Shown here one piece after another: positions 58,852 through 64,000 of a stretch of 64,000 nt of DNA (its first letter is position 1; every line of letters starts with the position of its first letter). Source of the DNA: Branchiostoma floridae (lineage: Eukaryota > Chordata > Leptocardii > Amphioxiformes > Branchiostomatidae); contig NC_049986.1 in assembly GCF_000003815.2 (NCBI RefSeq), positions 13,137,075 to 13,201,074 of the forward strand. Reading direction: 5' to 3'. The translations under genes and the position numbers were made by a program. The notes under the pieces were generated by a model, which was not told the origin of the DNA, searched no databases, and was given only the letters and a program-made list of their open reading frames with translations.

Positions 58852-61800
58852 TCAAACATATCCAGGATTATCTGATCCCGGATCTTCTTTCTTTTCTGTT
58901 TTCTTGACCTTCAGAGTCGTCAGTGCCTTGTTGAACACTGCAGCCGCTACACTGTAGGTAAAGACAAACGGGATACAACAGTTTACTGTAATGGTAGAAC
59001 AACCTACAGAAACGCATTGAAAATGATTCAGGAATGGCAGCATTTTGTCCAACATGTTTAGATCTATTATCTCGGACAGGAACGTATACGTTATGGCATC
59101 GTGAGATGGCTTCCTAAAGAAAACATAGTCGCTAATGTGGATGTGTTACTTTCTCGTGATGAAATATTAAAAAAATTGTCCTCTCACCCCTTCCCGAACT
59201 CCTCCCCGTCCTCCAGAGTCTGCGGCAGCTGTTCACCCTTGGTCTCCGGCAGCAGCATGCACAGCAGCCCGGCCACGATGGTCATGACGCCGAACAGTAT
59301 GTAAGGTGCGGGTCGCCACAGATCAGCCAACAGCCACACAAACGGTGACACGATAGAACCTATCCTGCCAGCGGTGGACGAAAATCCCATACCTATGTTT
59401 CTGGGGGATGGAAATATCAGAGAAAGATTTGGATAAAAGATATGGATTTGGATAATGGCTTGGCACGAATAGCCATATTCTAAAATAAGAAGCTGAGATG
59501 AGTTTTTGTTTACAAGTTAGGGTGGCGATCAGCCAGTGCCTTCTGAGAGATATGGGGCGTGGGATCGTATCCCACTTATGACACCATGTTATGTGTCCTG
59601 GTCCACTTCATCTTACACAAGCCTGGAACTTGGAGTGATTTCTCTAGTTTTACCCCATAGGGTTATTACTGGAACTTTACAAACGCCTTGCTCGGAACAA
59701 GAGCAGTAATATTTTACTATCTGGAAATTTTCGTTACTGTATTGTCTTCTTATTGACCTTGTGACGGTGGGAAACAGCTCTACAGTGTAGATCATGGTGC
59801 TCTGGAACCCGCCGGTGATGCACAACCGCGAGATCATGGCCACTGCTACACGGCCGGGGCCTGAAAACGTAAGAATCATAGCTTTCTGGTCAAATAAACA
59901 TGACATCTTTCTAATATTTAATACTCACACGCCGTATTGATGAACAGAACATGAGAGTAGATGTTTTTGATGATCCTCGAAGTTGGACCGTAACATGATT
60001 TTGCTAATTTACACGTTCTGTATGAGCTTACCAGGAGGAAGTGCTGCCGTGACGATCAGACCAATGCCGGTCAGCAGTAGGTAGACAAACACTGGCAACT
60101 TCCGGCCAAATCTGATGTAAAACAATAAACAAAGGGGAAATAATTGATTTGACTTGATCTGGTATAGCACACATCATAAGACAAAAGGACGATGTTGGAT
60201 GTAAACAATAAAACATTATCCTTCATAATTTTTCGCTTTTAAGCTTTTTATATTCAGCTATCAGAGAAGACAACTAACAACATTGCTTGTAATTGCCAAA
60301 TAAGCACAAGGAAATAAAAACTGTTACACTTAGTATTGAAAACAAAACTATGCTATGTGTCAGCTCACCGTTCCTGTAGGAATAGAAGACTCAGGTACGC
60401 TGGAATCTCCACTGCCGATGCTATGAGAGAGTTGGTATAGACGTCCCCGCTAAGGTCCGTAATGTTCAACGCGATGCCGTAGTAAACAATGTTGTTGGTA
60501 AACCTGACATGGAGAAAGATCAAAAGATAAGCTAGTCGCCCATACATCACTTCACACAAGAAGACATGGTCGTATCTTTTCCTTTGCATGGTATTTGAGT
60601 ACAATGTATTTGCTTTGATACACATTTCACATTCATAGATAGATATAGATATATATAGCTGCCCATATGGTAAGACACTTGATAAGAAAAATTAATTAAC
60701 TATGTGATAACAATGAATGTAACGCACAGCAGTACATAACATGACCACATACTGTTTAAAAAGCTTTGATGTTGATGAATTCAAATTACAGTTCATACTT
60801 TCCATGTAAATGTACTTTTGAATACTGGTCATTAAATCATAGTAGTGATAATCAAAAAGAAACTGTACCACCGAGGGGATAAACAGTGATAAACTTTGTA
60901 CCATATAAAGAATATGATGAGGCTCCTTTTCCTTGTGTTGGGCAACCGCAGGATGTCGAGTACTGTGTACGTTTTGTTAGTCACGTTCTTCTCTTTCTCT
61001 TTCTAGAAAAAGCAACATTATAATATCACGCCAAAGTGCAGTGTTTTATTTGGTCTATGAGATCAAAGCGTTGAATGAGGGATAAAGATATAACGCTGTC
61101 TGTTTCTTGGGTTGCAATTATTGTCCCAAATAGAATACAGACGTTGGATGTATACAGATGCCTGAATTGTGAAAGACAAGTTTACCATGGAATGGTAGGA
61201 CTGAGCCAAATGTACATAGATAGGAGGACAGCATTTACCTGTGTGTCATCGACATGACTTGGGTCGTCCGCGAGCACGTGATCAGGCAGCTCAACTCTGT
61301 TCATTCTCGCCATTTTCTGTATCATTTCTTTGGCCTTCTCTTTGTCACGTGACAGCAGCCATCTTGGACTCTCTGGGCACCACCTACCAACATAAGTGAT
61401 GATAGTATGACTCATTGCTTCTTTGACACTGGCAGGTTTCTGGTTTGCATACGACACCTTCTTTGATATGAGTCGTATATAGTTTTATATGTTTATATCT
61501 ACTTTCCCTTATGTTTTGCTGGTTATTGTTTATTCCATGTGCAACATGCTATATTCAATTATAAAATTGGCGATAATCGTAAAGAAGAAGAGGAAGAGGA
61601 CATCAGTAGAGCAATGCCTTCAATTGTTGGTGCAGTGTTGTGTACAAAACGACGTAAGCTTAGTCTAGATTTTAATGAGTTCTTGTAGACTGACCAATAG
61701 AATGGAATGAAGAGCAAGTTGGGCAGAGAAACGGCGAGCTGTAGGGCCCTCCAGTCACGGATGCCAAAAGCGACTCCCGCCAAAATCATCGCCCCGACCG

Positions 61801-63893
61801 AGAAGAACACGGGGCGGAGCACGCCAACCTTCACCCGCTCCTTTGGACCAACAAACTCGCAAACTGGTAAGAAAATAATGTTGGACGATGATATGTTAAT
61901 CCAGTTGTGAGATGTACATACCATGCAAATATTTCTGATTCCAAGACTATAGTATAGCCATCCAGATATCTACATCTGCAGAGTCTTTAAGTAAAGGATC
62001 ACTGAATAGAGACGGGGGACGCCATAAACTTTCTGGAACATCATATCCACCGCTCACCGAGTCAGGTGTTCTATCTGCATAAAGTGGCGTTATAGAATGG
62101 GCTGACTGGTCATGCCCTGACAAAGACTGGTGCTGTCTGTTCAGTTCAAAATTTGGGTTAGTCCCTTGCCCATGTTGCCATATGCATATCCCAACGTGAC
62201 CAAATGGCCACTTCAATGTTACAGGTTACATCTCTCCTCGCTATGTCAGAAACATCATGACTTATTTCTACGTCTTTCAGAACCATAACACGGATAAGAA
62301 AGGGGACTGACCCATGACTGCAGATATAATACCAACGCCTGATACTGAGGCACCCACGAACATTCGGAAGATGACGAATAGAGCCACGTTAGGGGAGAAC
62401 GCCGTGGCCACTCCGAACACAAACTGGATAGCCAGCGACAGGAGGTAGGTTCGGCGGCGACCAATCCTACAATATAGAAGTAACATGTGTAAACAGAACA
62501 AGTAAGCATATGAACAAAGGAGACAACTGATAATGATTTAGTCCTTGACATTCGTGGAAGAGGAGTTTTATCACTTAACGTACTGCTCTTTTTCTTCCCA
62601 AATCAACAAAATTCCCATCTAGATGTATAGTTTATGAGCAGGTCGTCGACGTCGATGACTGTGAAAGTAGATTTACTCGTCTGAACAAAATACAGCCTGA
62701 AACCGTAAGAACCATACCTATCCGCCAGGTCTCCGAATACTACAGCCCCAAGCCCCACTCCAACCATGTACAGGGAGGTGGTCACTTGTCTTAGACCTCT
62801 GTTGTTGCAAACTAGATCCCACTACGAGAAACAGAGCAACAACGTTAACGCTTTTATTAATCTTTCTTTGCATCAACGTCATTCTCATCCTTACTTGTCA
62901 ATTGCAACATGTACATGATACATGTATCGATGTTCCATAAGGAAAAGCTGGGACAAAGTATAAAACTTTAGGACATGATGTGGCCTTGTCAAACTGGCTT
63001 GATTTTAATGATATGAGAGTTGGCATTTTTTTTTTTCAAATTGATGTCCCTCAAATTCATACTAGCAATCGATTGTTCTACAGCATGCAGTCCAAATATA
63101 GGGTTCAACGTTATGTCTTTGTAGACTTAAACCTACAACGACGACGTATAAATAGATGGCTTTAGCGTCAGTGCTACTTTATAACAAAGTTTGTACAAGT
63201 TTTCATTCATATAAATGTTTGTTTGGCATTGAATGTCCATCTAAAATAGTACATAGATTGGGTAAATTTTGGTAGATATACATCCAATCTAAAGTGAATG
63301 AACGTGTGGTGACGGTTTAGGAACTTTCTTGCATTATTATCTATTGTTTATTGTTTATTTATTGCGCACAGAACAAACAATAGATGCATGGCAATGAATA
63401 TAAAGAGACATAACGTAGGGTTATTCATAAAATCAGCTTTTGACTTTGTGTGACTTTTGAATGTAGCAAAAGAAGAACTCAAATTTACCGGTACCGTCTT
63501 ATTCAAGTTGTTCCAAACTTTGGGACCTCTGTACATAATTGTCGTCGGTTAGTTTTTGCATTGATAGGCCTTAGATAGTTGCTATCTCTTGTGCGGTGGT
63601 TGTGGATAGGAGTTTAATGAAAAGGTTAAAAATTCAAAATAATATCCCTTTGATGCTTGTTCAATTGCGATATTTCCGAGAGTAACGCGCCAATACATCT
63701 TTAAAGTGGTTTGCACTGAGAAGCTGCGGCCATTATCCTTACCTCCGTCACTATAGTAGACGTGAAGGTGGTACAGTCGTACTCCCACCCCATGTCACAG
63801 CTGATGGTCCCGCCCGCTGACAGACTCTCGGGGGTGTGGTTCTGCCAGAAGTCCGCGGAGCTCATGTTGAAGCTTCCTTCAGACAGGTTGTAC
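58852..63893 (-). CDS. SLC22-D, organic cation/carnitine transporter-like protein, first exon outside window
   Basis: Exons in view, second to last: 63743-63893, 62718-62821, 62312-62466, 61695-61863, 61239-61383, 60902-61002, 60369-60503, 60032-60111, 59758-59860, 59188-59400, 58852-58951. The lengths equal those of SLC22-C exon for exon. Motifs: [20 protein letters not shown] outer loop with glycosylation site, [60 protein letters not shown], and a tail rich in Lys ([14 protein letters not shown]). The start codon and first helix (269-bp exon expected) lie beyond 64000. It is the near twin of SLC22-C. Confidence 0.92.
63340..63545 (-). mobile_element. Non-LTR retrotransposon C-terminal fragment
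   Basis: The minus strand encodes [20 protein letters not shown] then [13 protein letters not shown], the end pattern (G.K.WN.L...FK..LK) of many CR1/RTE-like ORF2 proteins, followed by TTTATTG-rich 3' sequence. It is a short truncated insertion in SLC22-D intron 2. Confidence 0.6.
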
Positions 63894-64000
63894 CTGATGC
63901 CAAGAGTCACAAATATGCGATAAGTATTGAATTATAGATATAACCTTATCTTTGTAAAGTGTGTGAGATACTGTAGAATCTGACATGCTTACTGATAGTG

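Overview
The window reads as nuclear DNA of an invertebrate animal, most likely a lancelet (Branchiostoma). All recognisable genes are split into many short exons with GT-AG introns, the proteins are animal families (SWT1, SLC22, PTER), and the introns are full of non-LTR retrotransposon tails and small inverted-repeat elements. Several tandem repeats contain exon/intron boundaries, a feature I recall being described in amphioxus as 'mirage' minisatellites. The species call is an inference; the gene calls rest on the translated exons.

Layout. (1) 124-13174, plus strand: SWT1, a PIN-domain RNA endonuclease of nuclear mRNP surveillance, 16 exons in view with a WW domain near the start. (2) 13175-17525: 3' flank with a decayed C2H2 zinc-finger fragment and a Harbinger-like MITE. 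(3) 17526-28666, minus: SLC22-A, a 12-exon organic cation/carnitine-type transporter. Its large last intron holds a Mutator-like MITE, a 42-bp minisatellite and a 424-codon plus-strand reading frame with a viral-DUB/OTU-like cysteine-peptidase look, probably from a mobile element. (4) 29341-34289, plus: SLC22-B, divergent from A, with a 26-bp minisatellite that re-copies the exon 5 donor site about 15 times. (5) 35348-49906, minus: three tandem phosphotriesterase-related (PTER) genes A, B and C, seven coding exons each. B carries a stop codon five residues early. C has a large 26-bp repeat array at the exon 2 acceptor. (6) 51286-57790 and 58852-beyond 64000, minus: SLC22-C and SLC22-D, a close tandem pair; the first exon of D lies outside the window.

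The four SLC22 genes share one exon plan (269-151-104-155-169-139/145-86/101-135-80-103-213-last), so they are paralogues of one ancestral gene. The PTER trio sits inside this SLC22 array. SLC22 proteins move small organic ions across the plasma membrane. PTER-type amidohydrolases act on small N-acyl compounds (the mammalian enzyme has been reported to hydrolyse N-acetyltaurine), so a transport-plus-hydrolysis cluster is possible but unproven.

The strongest unusual signal is repeated: tandem arrays built from splice-site sequence at three unrelated genes (SWT1 introns, SLC22-B intron 5, PTER intron 1), plus a dispersed repeat that abuts two SWT1 splice sites. No tRNA, rRNA or CRISPR array was seen.
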